Source: Bacillota bacterium (GTDB lineage: Bacteria; Bacillota_A; Clostridia; Clostridiales; Clostridiaceae). From it: DNA of 48,535 nucleotides. The translations under genes were made by a program, and so were the position numbers. The notes below the pieces were generated by a model. It saw nothing but the letters and a program-made list of their open reading frames with translations. It searched no databases and was not told where the DNA came from. The stretch spans positions 1 through 48,535 of the forward strand of contig JAKBFR010000004.1 in assembly GCA_021837545.1 (NCBI GenBank), in the 5' to 3' direction. Positions 9,133-15,426 of the stretch are shown here, piece after piece (positions within the stretch are counted from its first letter, which is position 1; each line of letters starts with the position of its first letter).

Positions 9133-9208
9133 TGGTGGGCACAACAGGGCTCGAACCTGTGACCCCCTGCTTGTAAGGCAGGTGCTCTCCCAGCTGAGCT
9201 ATGCGCCC
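9133..9208 (-). tRNA. tRNA-Val (anticodon TAC), copy 1
   Basis: A 76-nt cloverleaf with encoded CCA: acceptor GGGCGCA, D-arm GCTCAGCTGGGAGAGC, anticodon arm CCTGCCTTACAAGCAGG (TAC) and T-arm AGGTTCGAGCCCT. It differs from copy 2 at one base in the T-stem (GAGCC against GAACC). Confidence 0.97.
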
Positions 9209-9210
9209 AT

Positions 9211-9355
9211 TATAAAGTGAAACTTTTCAGGTGAAGTTGTACTTCAGCTGAATTTAGTTGAACTTATACCCTCAAGGGGTACCTAGTCTAGGGTCGTGCA
9301 GTTCTTAGCTACCATCTAAGATGGGAGGTTAGAAATGCCAGACATCAGATAAAAT
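9211..9355. other. Structured spacer between the two tRNA blocks
   Basis: These 145 bp interrupt the otherwise repetitive tRNA array and are more GC-rich than other spacers. Three inverted repeats are visible: TTCAGGTGAAGT/ACTTCAGCTGAA at 9226-9252 (one mismatch), TACCC-TCAA-GGGGTA at 9267-9281 and CCATCT-A-AGATGG at 9312-9324. No open reading frame with a ribosome site is apparent. It would be transcribed with the tRNAs. Function unknown. Confidence 0.55.
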
Positions 9356-9439
9356 TGGTGGAGGAAGATGGATTCGAACCATCGAAACTAACGTAACAGA
9401 TTTACAGTCTGCCCCCTTTGGCCACTCGGGAACTCCTCC
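9356..9439 (-). tRNA. tRNA-Tyr (anticodon GTA), copy 2
   Basis: Same 84-nt sequence as copy 1 over the whole tRNA, with encoded CCA and anticodon GTA. The following spacer towards the Thr gene is also nearly identical to that after copy 1, which supports a tandem duplication of 469 bp. Confidence 0.97.
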
Positions 9440-9498
9440 ATATTCATTTTTAATTATAATACAAGTTTTTAATTATTTATTTCCCTGTACTATTTTAC

Positions 9499-9573
9499 TG
9501 GAGCTGGCAATAGGAATCGAACCTACAACCTGCTGATTACAAGTCAGCTGCTCTACCGTTGAGCCATGCCAGC
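9499..9573 (-). tRNA. tRNA-Thr (anticodon TGT), copy 2
   Basis: A 75-nt cloverleaf with CCA, same sequence as the copy at 9030-9104: anticodon arm GCTGACTTGTAATCAGC, T-arm AGGTTCGATTCCT. Confidence 0.97.
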
Positions 9574-9603
9574 ATATAAATTATATAATTAATTTTTTTA
9601 TAA

Positions 9604-9679
9604 TGGTGGGCACAACAGGGTTCGAACCTGTGACCCCCTGCTTGTAAGGCAGGTGCTCTCCCAGCTGAGCTATGCGCCC
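9604..9679 (-). tRNA. tRNA-Val (anticodon TAC), copy 2
   Basis: A 76-nt cloverleaf with CCA and anticodon TAC. It has GGTTCGAACCC in the T-arm, one base different from copy 1. Confidence 0.97.
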
Positions 9680-9689
9680 ATTATAAAAT

Positions 9690-9773
9690 TGGTGGAGGAA
9701 GATGGATTCGAACCATCGAAACTAACGTAACAGATTTACAGTCTGCCCCCTTTGGCCGCTCGGGAACTCCTCC
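9690..9773 (-). tRNA. tRNA-Tyr (anticodon GTA), copy 3, first gene of the array
   Basis: An 84-nt cloverleaf with CCA. It differs from copies 1 and 2 at one D-arm base (GAGCGGCC instead of GAGTGGCC). It is the promoter-proximal gene of the tRNA transcript. Confidence 0.97.
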
Positions 9774-9792
9774 AAAATTAATTATTTAAATA

Positions 9793-9815
9793 TGTTGATT
9801 CATTACCAATCAACA
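9793..9815. promoter_or_regulatory. Perfect dyad upstream of the tRNA array
   Basis: TGTTGATT and AATCAACA flank a 7-bp centre, 20 bp before the first tRNA. The dyad overlaps the region where the tRNA promoter must lie (a TTGTTG-like -35 and a weak TATTTA -10 can be drawn on the minus strand). It could be an operator or a leader hairpin. Confidence 0.35.
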
Positions 9816-9931
9816 ATGATTAGTATATCTGCAAAAAGCTTTTTTTTCAACTCTTATATCACCCAATCTAATCAATTTAAATCATTATTACTCTATATTA
9901 CTTCATGATACTCTCATTTATTGTAGTAACC

Positions 9932-10336
9932 TTAATTATTTTTTATCCTTTGATCAATCCTCTCTAAATCTAAAAAAGAAGCGCTTATTTCATGTATTTG
10001 TTTATAATCTTCTGTTGTAAGTCTTTTCCTTAAAAGTTTAAAGATATTTACTGTACCTTCTTCATCATTAGAATCTTCATAATAATCTTTTATTTTTCCT
10101 AAATCAAATGCAGATAATTTTCTAATTATTTTTTCGAAATCTTTTTTATCATCATATGATAATTTTTCTAATGTTTTTTCCTTCTCTAACTTATATACTG
10201 ATTTTGAATAAGATATAGCTTCTTTACTAATCTCTTCTTTATTAACAGCTCTATTTCCCGGTTCCCAATAAACTATTAAATAAATATTTATTATTACTGC
10301 AAACACTAAAATTAAATATATTACAACTTTTTTCAT
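9932..10336 (-). CDS. Small membrane-anchored protein of unknown function
   Basis: I do not recognise this 134-residue protein. It starts MKKVVIYLILVFAVIINIYL, a single N-terminal membrane segment (about residues 3-24) without a lipobox cysteine, followed by a lysine- and glutamate-rich, helical domain. An acidic stretch DYYEDSNDEEG lies near residue 85-95. The ATG follows an AAAGGAGGT site, so translation is well supported. Topology suggests one anchor and an extracytoplasmic helical domain. It lies between the tRNA array and the divergent yyaC gene. The 99 bp between the two starts must hold both promoters, so a sporulation link is possible but not shown. Confidence 0.75.
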   Translation of the reverse strand: MKKVVIYLILVFAVIINIYLIVYWEPGNRAVNKEEISKEAISYSKSVYKLEKEKTLEKLSYDDKKDFEKIIRKLSAFDLGKIKDYYEDSNDEEGTVNIFKLLRKRLTTEDYKQIHEISASFLDLERIDQRIKNN

Positions 10337-10435
10337 AAATACCTCCTTTGTTAGTATTAATTTCCATAAATTATTTTTTTATACTATATTTCTTCTATTC
10401 TTCATATATATATTTTATAAAGGAGGTATCTATCC

Positions 10436-10972
10436 TTGATTAAACCAGATATTAATCTTAATCCTACGTTTTCTTATAATCTAACTCTAGAAATTAAAAA
10501 TTATATTACTAAAGACACTGTAATAGTTTGTATTGGCACTGATAAATGCATTGGAGATTGCTTAGGTCCTTTAGTTGGATCCATATTAACAGAAAATTTT
10601 TTTCCACTACCTGTTTATGGGACTTTATCGTATCCAATTCATGCTTTAAATATTGATGAACGTTTAGATGAAATATATTCTAACCATCCTAATGCATCTA
10701 TAATTGGTGTTGATGCTTGTTTGGGTGATGCGGAAGACATTGGAGATATTCGCATACGAGACTATGCAATACGCCCTGGTAAAGGAGTAGGAAAAGAACT
10801 TCCGGAGGTAGGGGTTGCATCAGTTATAGGTATCGTCGATTCAAGCGATAACTCTGAATTCTTTTTTTCACATAGTATAAGACTTTCTTTTATTATGAAT
10901 ATGGCTAAAATTATAGCTAGAGTATTTATTGAATCTTATAATTTAAATCGCGGACAATTTCCAATGGTTTAA
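10436..10972 (+). CDS. yyaC: YyaC family spore protein (Gpr-like putative protease)
   Basis: YyaC belongs to the family of the germination protease GPR. In Bacillus it is made in the forespore; its substrate is unknown. The 178-residue protein shows the family core: VIVCIGTDKCIGDCLGPLVG (about residues 30-49), then IIGVDACLGDAEDIGDIRI and PGKGVGKELPEVGVASVIGI. The start is a TTG at 10436, seven bases after a perfect AAAGGAGGT. It is one of three plus-strand genes in the window and converges on mbl, sharing a bidirectional terminator. It sits close to the spoIIID-mbl block, though that adjacency is not the Bacillus order. Confidence 0.92.
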   Translation: MIKPDINLNPTFSYNLTLEIKNYITKDTVIVCIGTDKCIGDCLGPLVGSILTENFFPLPVYGTLSYPIHALNIDERLDEIYSNHPNASIIGVDACLGDAEDIGDIRIRDYAIRPGKGVGKELPEVGVASVIGIVDSSDNSEFFFSHSIRLSFIMNMAKIIARVFIESYNLNRGQFPMV

Positions 10973-11050
10973 TCTTTAATCCACATTTTTCAGAAATACA
11001 TGTCACATATTTAGTCTAATATTTTATTTGATGTGCCTAATTCTAAAAAT

Positions 11051-11087
11051 AAATAACAGTCAAAATTCATACTTTTGACTGTTATTT
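11051..11087. terminator. Bidirectional terminator between yyaC and mbl
   Basis: AAATAACAGTCAAAA and TTTTGACTGTTATTT form a 15-bp perfect stem with a 7-base loop. Reading right it is followed by ATTTTATTATT, reading left by ATTTTTAG. It serves the convergent genes yyaC (plus) and mbl (minus). Confidence 0.8.
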
Positions 11088-11093
11088 ATTTTA

Positions 11094-12128
11094 TTATTCT
11101 ATAAAAACTATTTGCTGTGAATTCATCTTACTATCTAACTTATCTATATAACCAAGTACTTTACCGGTCCCTTTAGCAACGCATTCAACAGAGTCCTCCG
11201 CAACAGTTGTTACTACTCCTGTTTTAAATTCTATAAGCTTATCTAAGCCATGTATTAGTGCTCCTCCACCTGTCATTAATATTCCTCTTTCTATTATATC
11301 TGAAGCTAGTTCAGGTGGTGTTTTTTCCAATACTCTCTTTACTGTTTCAACGATAATTTCTACAGGTTCTTTTATTGCATTTCTTATTTCTTCGGTGGTA
11401 ATTTCCACTTCATCTGGTAACCCTGTTACAAGATTTCTTCCCTTCATCATACATGTTAGGTTTCTTGAATTTTTAAATGCTGAACCAATATTTATTTTTA
11501 AATCTTCAGCTGTTTTTTCACCAATCATTAACTTATATTCATTTCGTACATATTTTATTATAGCATCATCAAATTTATCTCCAGCCACTTTTATTGATTC
11601 TCTCACTACTACTCCACCTAATGAAATAACTGCAATATCACAAGTACCACCGCCAATGTCTACTACCATACATCCATTTGGTTTAGTAATATCTAGCCCT
11701 GCTCCAATAGCTGCTGCTAATGGTTCTTCAATTAAATGAACTGTCTTAGCTCCTGAGTTCATAGTTGCATCAATAACGGCTCTTTTCTCAACTTCTGTAG
11801 CTTGAGACGGTACACAAACAATCACTTTAGGGGCTCTAATACTACGTGTCCCACATGCTTTCTTTATCAATTCTTTTAACATCTTTTGTGTTATATCATA
11901 ATCCGAAATAACGCCATCTCTCAACGGCCTTACTGCAATTATATTTCCTGGGGTTCTTCCTATCATTTTTCTTGCTTCTTCCCCTATAGCCAACAATTTA
12001 TTATTATTTTTATTTATAGCTACAACAGAAGGCTCTTTTAATATCACCCCTTTACCTTTCATATAAACTAGTACAGTTGCTGTTCCTAGATCAATTGCAA
12101 GGTCTGTTCCTGTTCTCCAAAAGCACAT
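11094..12128 (-). CDS. mbl: MreB-like rod-shape actin homologue (Mbl)
   Basis: Mbl is a bacterial actin that forms membrane-associated filaments guiding cell-wall elongation. The 344 residues have the actin-fold nucleotide motifs: phosphate 1 DLAIDLGTATVLVYMKG (about residues 9-25), phosphate 2 CMVVDIGGGTCDIAVISLGG and the adenosine motif GILMTGGGALIHGLD. The position directly downstream of spoIIID is the Bacillus spoIIID-mbl arrangement, which favours Mbl over MreB, whose gene normally precedes mreC and mreD. Those genes are absent here. The segment MCFWRTGTDLAIDLG at the start contains a short hydrophobic N terminus suited to membrane contact. Confidence 0.93.
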   Translation of the reverse strand: MCFWRTGTDLAIDLGTATVLVYMKGKGVILKEPSVVAINKNNNKLLAIGEEARKMIGRTPGNIIAVRPLRDGVISDYDITQKMLKELIKKACGTRSIRAPKVIVCVPSQATEVEKRAVIDATMNSGAKTVHLIEEPLAAAIGAGLDITKPNGCMVVDIGGGTCDIAVISLGGVVVRESIKVAGDKFDDAIIKYVRNEYKLMIGEKTAEDLKINIGSAFKNSRNLTCMMKGRNLVTGLPDEVEITTEEIRNAIKEPVEIIVETVKRVLEKTPPELASDIIERGILMTGGGALIHGLDKLIEFKTGVVTTVAEDSVECVAKGTGKVLGYIDKLDSKMNSQQIVFIE

Positions 12129-12207
12129 TTCTTATTCACTCCTATAATACATATTAATACCCATGTTTACATGATTCTACTAATATTATATTATAGTCTT
12201 AATCTTA

Positions 12208-12462
12208 TTAAGATTCAATAATTTTATATTTCATTCGTGTAGCATCTCCACCTCGAATATGTCGTTCAGCCTTATTTAACTCTAAAATTAGATGAGTTTC
12301 TTCTGCAATTTCAGGATTAATTTTTAACAGTCTTTCTGTCATATCTTTATGAATTGTGCTTTTACTAACACCAAAAACTTTAGCTGTTTTTCTTATTGTA
12401 GACTTTGAATCTATAATATACCTTGCAACATCTAATACCCTTTCTTCAATATAATCTTTCAA
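12208..12462 (-). CDS. spoIIID: Sporulation transcription regulator SpoIIID
   Basis: SpoIIID is a small DNA-binding protein that tunes the mother-cell sigma-E regulon and leads to sigma-K. The 84 residues equal the family length. It begins MKDYIEERVLDVARYIID, followed by the helix-turn-helix SKSTIRKTAKVFGVSKSTIHKDMTERL (about residues 19-45, given here in part as TIRKTAKVFGVSKSTIHKD). The C-terminal basic tail GGDATRMKYK is the second DNA contact region. The stop is 79 bp before the mbl start, so the pair is probably cotranscribed. A palindromic repeat and spoIIQ lie upstream. Confidence 0.97.
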   Translation of the reverse strand: MKDYIEERVLDVARYIIDSKSTIRKTAKVFGVSKSTIHKDMTERLLKINPEIAEETHLILELNKAERHIRGGDATRMKYKIIES

Positions 12463-12585
12463 AATACCACTTCCTTGACTTTATCTTTTATTAATTTTTA
12501 TATCATATTTTTGTATTTAGTTAGTTGTTTTTTTATTAGTCCTCCATTTAAATTAAAATGAATAATTAATTTTTACTTTTCATAA

Positions 12586-12748
12586 GACATCTGAAAGAAA
12601 ATAACAAGTCAAATATGCAAAGTATATTTTTTATCACACGAGTGAAAATATGTTTTCCTCATAGCTGGCTATTAGGCAAGCATGCTGATGTAGTATGATA
12701 CAAAACAAACTAGCATATTGACTGACTTATTATCTTTTTGAATATGCC
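12586..12748. repeat. Palindromic MITE-like element, long form (copy B)
   Basis: The left end GACATCTGAAAGAAAATAAC..AAGTCAAATATGC is the imperfect inverse of the right end GCATATTGACTGACTTATTA..TTTTTGAATATGCC. The 163-bp element contains no reading frame. The interior (CTGGCTATTAGGCAAGCATG) resembles the interior of the copy at 26187-26343. It lies 8 bp after the spoIIQ stop. Confidence 0.7.
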
Positions 12749-12755
12749 TAATATT

Positions 12756-13490
12756 TTACTTAGACTTTAATGTAAAATACTTTTCAGGATTAACTTGTTC
12801 TCCTTTAGCATCGATTACTTGTAAATTTAAAAATTCTCCAAATACTTCTTTGCTAAATACCTTTGCAGTCTCTCCAACTTTTGCAATAACTTGATTTACT
12901 TTAACCTTATCGCCTTTTTTTACTAGTACGTTTTCATCAAGATTTCCATATCTTGTTTTTAATCCATTAGCATGTTTAATTTCTACAACTACGCCTTCTT
13001 CAACACCTGAATTTTCTACAACTTCTACTACGCCTTCTGCTGCCGCCTTAACTTCAGTTCCTATTTTTGTTTCTAAATTTACGCCTCTAATAGTTCTAAA
13101 AATACCCTCTTCCATCTTTACCGGTGTAGGATAAGTGTAATTTCTACTTTCAACACCATCTATAGGATTTGAAAACTTCACTATATTAGTTGTAGCTACT
13201 ATAGTGGATTGCTCTGTCTTTGTTTTATCAATATTATTTTTGCTAGCGTCTGGAACATTCTCTACTCTCTCAGCATTGGGAATCTCATTAATTGTTTTTT
13301 CTTCATTACTAGAATTCAATGCTAAGTCTTTCTTTATATCTTCTGCCTTAGTGACTTCATTTTTATTACTAATCATTTTATAAGAAACAGTTCCAACAGT
13401 AACTATTATGCAAAGACAAAGGAATAAAGCGATATAAAATCCCTCCTTCCTAACTAAATTTCCGAATTTTTCTTTTAACTTTTTGTCCAA
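12756..13490 (-). CDS. spoIIQ: SpoIIQ-type M23 (LytM) domain protein with degenerate catalytic residues
   Basis: SpoIIQ is the forespore half of the SpoIIIAH-SpoIIQ channel that links forespore and mother cell during engulfment. The protein has a short cytoplasmic N terminus, one membrane segment (GFYIALFLCLCIIVTVGTV) and a linker, then a LytM domain starting near residue 105. The metal-binding motif HxGxD reads IRGVN, and the HxH loop reads RYGNL, so both zinc ligand sets appear lost; this suggests a structural role. I chose the TTG at 13490, eight bases after AGGAGG; a GTG at 13499 overlaps that ribosome site. The position between spoIID and spoIIID matches Bacillus. A sigma-F-like promoter lies just upstream. 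Confidence 0.9.
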   Translation of the reverse strand: MDKKLKEKFGNLVRKEGFYIALFLCLCIIVTVGTVSYKMISNKNEVTKAEDIKKDLALNSSNEEKTINEIPNAERVENVPDASKNNIDKTKTEQSTIVATTNIVKFSNPIDGVESRNYTYPTPVKMEEGIFRTIRGVNLETKIGTEVKAAAEGVVEVVENSGVEEGVVVEIKHANGLKTRYGNLDENVLVKKGDKVKVNQVIAKVGETAKVFSKEVFGEFLNLQVIDAKGEQVNPEKYFTLKSK

Positions 13491-13509
13491 TATGAACACC
13501 TCCTATTGT

Positions 13510-13538
13510 TATAATTCCCTTTTTATGAAAAATAATAC
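13510..13538 (-). promoter_or_regulatory. Candidate sigma-F promoter of spoIIQ
   Basis: On the minus strand GTATT is followed after 14 bp by GGGAATTATA. Each differs by one base from the sigma-F patterns GYWTA and GGNRANAHTW. spoIIQ is a classical sigma-F gene. The weak point is the very short leader before the ribosome site. Confidence 0.45.
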
Positions 13539-13645
13539 ATAAATATAATTTTTTATTGCATATTTTTTATAATCTAAAATTAATAATTTTTATTTAAATA
13601 TTATTAATTTAGAGTATCTCCATTTTTTAATTTTCTAAACAAAAA

Positions 13646-13697
13646 AATAGAAGCAATATCTATTTTTAGTTACCTAAAAACAGGTATTGCCTCTATT
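13646..13697 (-). terminator. Strong terminator downstream of spoIID
   Basis: A long stem is visible on the minus strand: AATAGAGGCAATACCTG.. pairs with ..TAGATATTGCTTCTATT, and the inner CTAAAAA/TTTTTAG closes a 4-base loop. It is followed by TTTTTTTG. It is the first T-tracted hairpin after spoIID, which makes 13698-13945 a probable spoIID 3' UTR. Confidence 0.75.
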
Positions 13698-13753
13698 TAC
13701 TTATCTTATTAACTAATTATTGACAACTAATGTTGAAAATTACTCATTTTCTT

Positions 13754-13949
13754 TATGTTAAAAGTTCTTGGTTGCGCTCCGTGCTTTTTTCTATGTTGAA
13801 AAGCTCTTTATTGTGCTATCGCACTTTTTTCTAAGGCGAAATGATCTTGGTTGTGCTTCTCACTTTTATTAATGTGAAATGATCTTGGTTGTGCTTCGCA
13901 CTTTTTCTAAGGTGAAAAGTTCTTGGTTGTGCTATCGCACTTTTTCTAA
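13754..13949. repeat. Five tandem 38-40 bp repeats with hairpin cores
   Basis: Units begin near 13754, 13792, 13832, 13870 and 13908. The plus-strand consensus is TAAGGTGAAAAGTTCTTGG followed by TTGTGCTATCGCACTTTTTC. Each unit has a GTGC..GCAC core with a small loop, and the loop or stem bases vary between units. The last unit overlaps the final codons of spoIID. On the minus strand they would form a row of short hairpins in the spoIID 3' UTR. Confidence 0.85.
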
Positions 13950-15007
13950 GGTGTATATTTTATTTCTTGAATTTCAACTCCACTATAGTAATGTTTAAGA
14001 ATTTCTTCATATGTCGATCCATTTTTAGCCATTACATTTGCACCCCATTGACTCATTCCAACACCATGACCATAGCCTTTACAATTTATTCTAACTATAT
14101 ATTTTTCAAAATCAAAATTGAAATTTGTTGAATTTAAATTAAACAATTCTCTAAACTCAGTTCCTTTTATAGTCTCGTTTCCAATTTTAATTTCTTTTAC
14201 ACTTCCTGATTCAGTATAACTTTTAATTTTAATTAGCAATGCTAAATCTTTTTTTTCTACATTAGCAGTTGCATACTTTGTATTAATCTTATTTACAAAT
14301 TCATTTATAGGAATTTCTATAGTTGATTTATATTTAGGTGCAATTTCTTCGCCTTTACTTTCTTCAGATTTTAAGTATGGTACATCAATTGAAAATACAT
14401 CCTTTGCATCTTCTGTTTTACCTGAACTAGTCGCAAAAAACTGTGGATATTCTAACACTAAATCGTTATAAGTAAGAACTTGTCCTTTTGTATCTAGTAC
14501 TGCTTTTTGTATCTTATTCCAATTTGCTTCTGCTTGTTTGCTACCCCATTTAGCCATTATTTCTTTTTTACTCATATATACTTGACAATTAGTTGTATCG
14601 CATATTTCCGCACCTTTATTTTTTGAATCTTTATCTGGATTATTCCTTTTATTCATATAAAATGTCCTTGCAGCTATTGCTTGAGCTTTTAAAGCTTCTT
14701 CATTAAAATTTGCCGGAACTTCACTTGCTACCACTCCCATAATATATTCTTCTAAATCTAGTTCCTCTACGCTATCTTTTTCTTTATGATAAAGCTTAAC
14801 TTTGCCGTTAATTGGAAATATTATTTCTGAACTCTTCACTATATTTTCATTATTCAAATTAAATACATTAACGCTCTCTTTACTTACTGTTAAAAAAATC
14901 AACGGTAATATTATTAATATAGTAAAAATAATTAAAGTCATAATAACAATTATTTTTATACTACTACTAATTTTTATATTTGTAGTTTTCATATTAATTA
15001 TTTTCAT
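13946..15007 (-). CDS. spoIID: Stage II sporulation protein D, peptidoglycan lytic transglycosylase
   Basis: SpoIID cuts glycan strands at the engulfing septum, working with SpoIIM and SpoIIP in the mother-cell membrane. The 353 residues carry an N-terminal membrane anchor (about residues 16-41) and the SpoIID catalytic domain. Visible family motifs are EEYIMGVVASEVPANF with the catalytic-type Glu, NEEALKAQAIAARTF, the QVYMSK region and the C-terminal GYGHGVGMSQWGANVMA, ending in ILKHYYSGVEI. Start: ATG seven bases after AGGAGG. A sigma-E-like promoter is at 15036-15064. The order murA-spoIID-spoIIQ matches Bacillus. Confidence 0.97.
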   Translation of the reverse strand: MKIINMKTTNIKISSSIKIIVIMTLIIFTILIILPLIFLTVSKESVNVFNLNNENIVKSSEIIFPINGKVKLYHKEKDSVEELDLEEYIMGVVASEVPANFNEEALKAQAIAARTFYMNKRNNPDKDSKNKGAEICDTTNCQVYMSKKEIMAKWGSKQAEANWNKIQKAVLDTKGQVLTYNDLVLEYPQFFATSSGKTEDAKDVFSIDVPYLKSEESKGEEIAPKYKSTIEIPINEFVNKINTKYATANVEKKDLALLIKIKSYTESGSVKEIKIGNETIKGTEFRELFNLNSTNFNFDFEKYIVRINCKGYGHGVGMSQWGANVMAKNGSTYEEILKHYYSGVEIQEIKYTP

Positions 15008-15035
15008 TTTTCGCCTCCTAAAACATGCACTATAA

Positions 15036-15064
15036 AGTATATGTTTTAGTTTTATTATTATGAT
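15036..15064 (-). promoter_or_regulatory. Candidate sigma-E promoter of spoIID
   Basis: On the minus strand ATCATAAT and CATATACT are 13 bp apart, close to the sigma-E pattern with an ATA-type -35 and a CATA-type -10, about 30 bp ahead of the spoIID start. spoIID is a known sigma-E gene in Bacillus. Confidence 0.5.
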
Positions 15065-15362
15065 AATTATGTTAACTCAAAAACAGCATATTAAAACTTC
15101 ATTATGCCTTAGAAATAAAAATTTCAATGCATAATACACCGCAACAAATAAGATGAACTTATCTTTAAATTCGCACTAAATATCGTTCCAAATCACCCTT
15201 AAAAAAATAAGAGTCCAAATTTGAAGTTCAAATATTCAAATTTTATATTTGGATACTTGAACTTCCACAGCAAATGAAATGAGTCGTATTTCCTATATTT
15301 TTATTTTTGCTCTCAACTTTTTTATAATCTTATTCCCTGATTATCCATTAATTAAAAATATA

Positions 15363-15412
15363 TCCCTAAATAAATTTAGGGAATTTAATCTAAGCCGATT
15401 AGTTTAGATTAA
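15363..15412 (-). terminator. murA terminator (double hairpin)
   Basis: Two adjacent inverted repeats follow murA: TTAATCTAAACT/AGCTTAGATTAA-type (15385-15412, imperfect centre) and TCCCTAAAT/ATTTAGGGA (15363-15382). On the minus strand the second is followed by TATATTTTTAATT. Confidence 0.6.
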
Positions 15413-15426
15413 TACCCTTTTATATT

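Larger units (their letters stand above)
15008..15426. other. Intergenic region between spoIID and murA
   Basis: These 419 bp hold no gene. From the spoIID side they contain the candidate sigma-E promoter, a 17-bp imperfect hairpin at 15224-15264 (AAGTTCAAATATTCAAA with TTTGGATACTTGAACTT), and the murA terminator at 15363-15412. The stretch AGAGTCCAAATTT just before the hairpin resembles part of the composite repeat near 30.8 kb. Confidence 0.6.

Noticed and set aside
11395..11739. 114-residue plus-strand reading frame
   Set aside because: Antisense of mbl; the serine- and proline-rich composition is what the complement of a conserved clostridial gene gives.
13754..13949. Possible CRISPR array
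   Set aside because: Units of 38-40 bp follow each other without unique spacers and no cas genes are near; these are tandem repeats.
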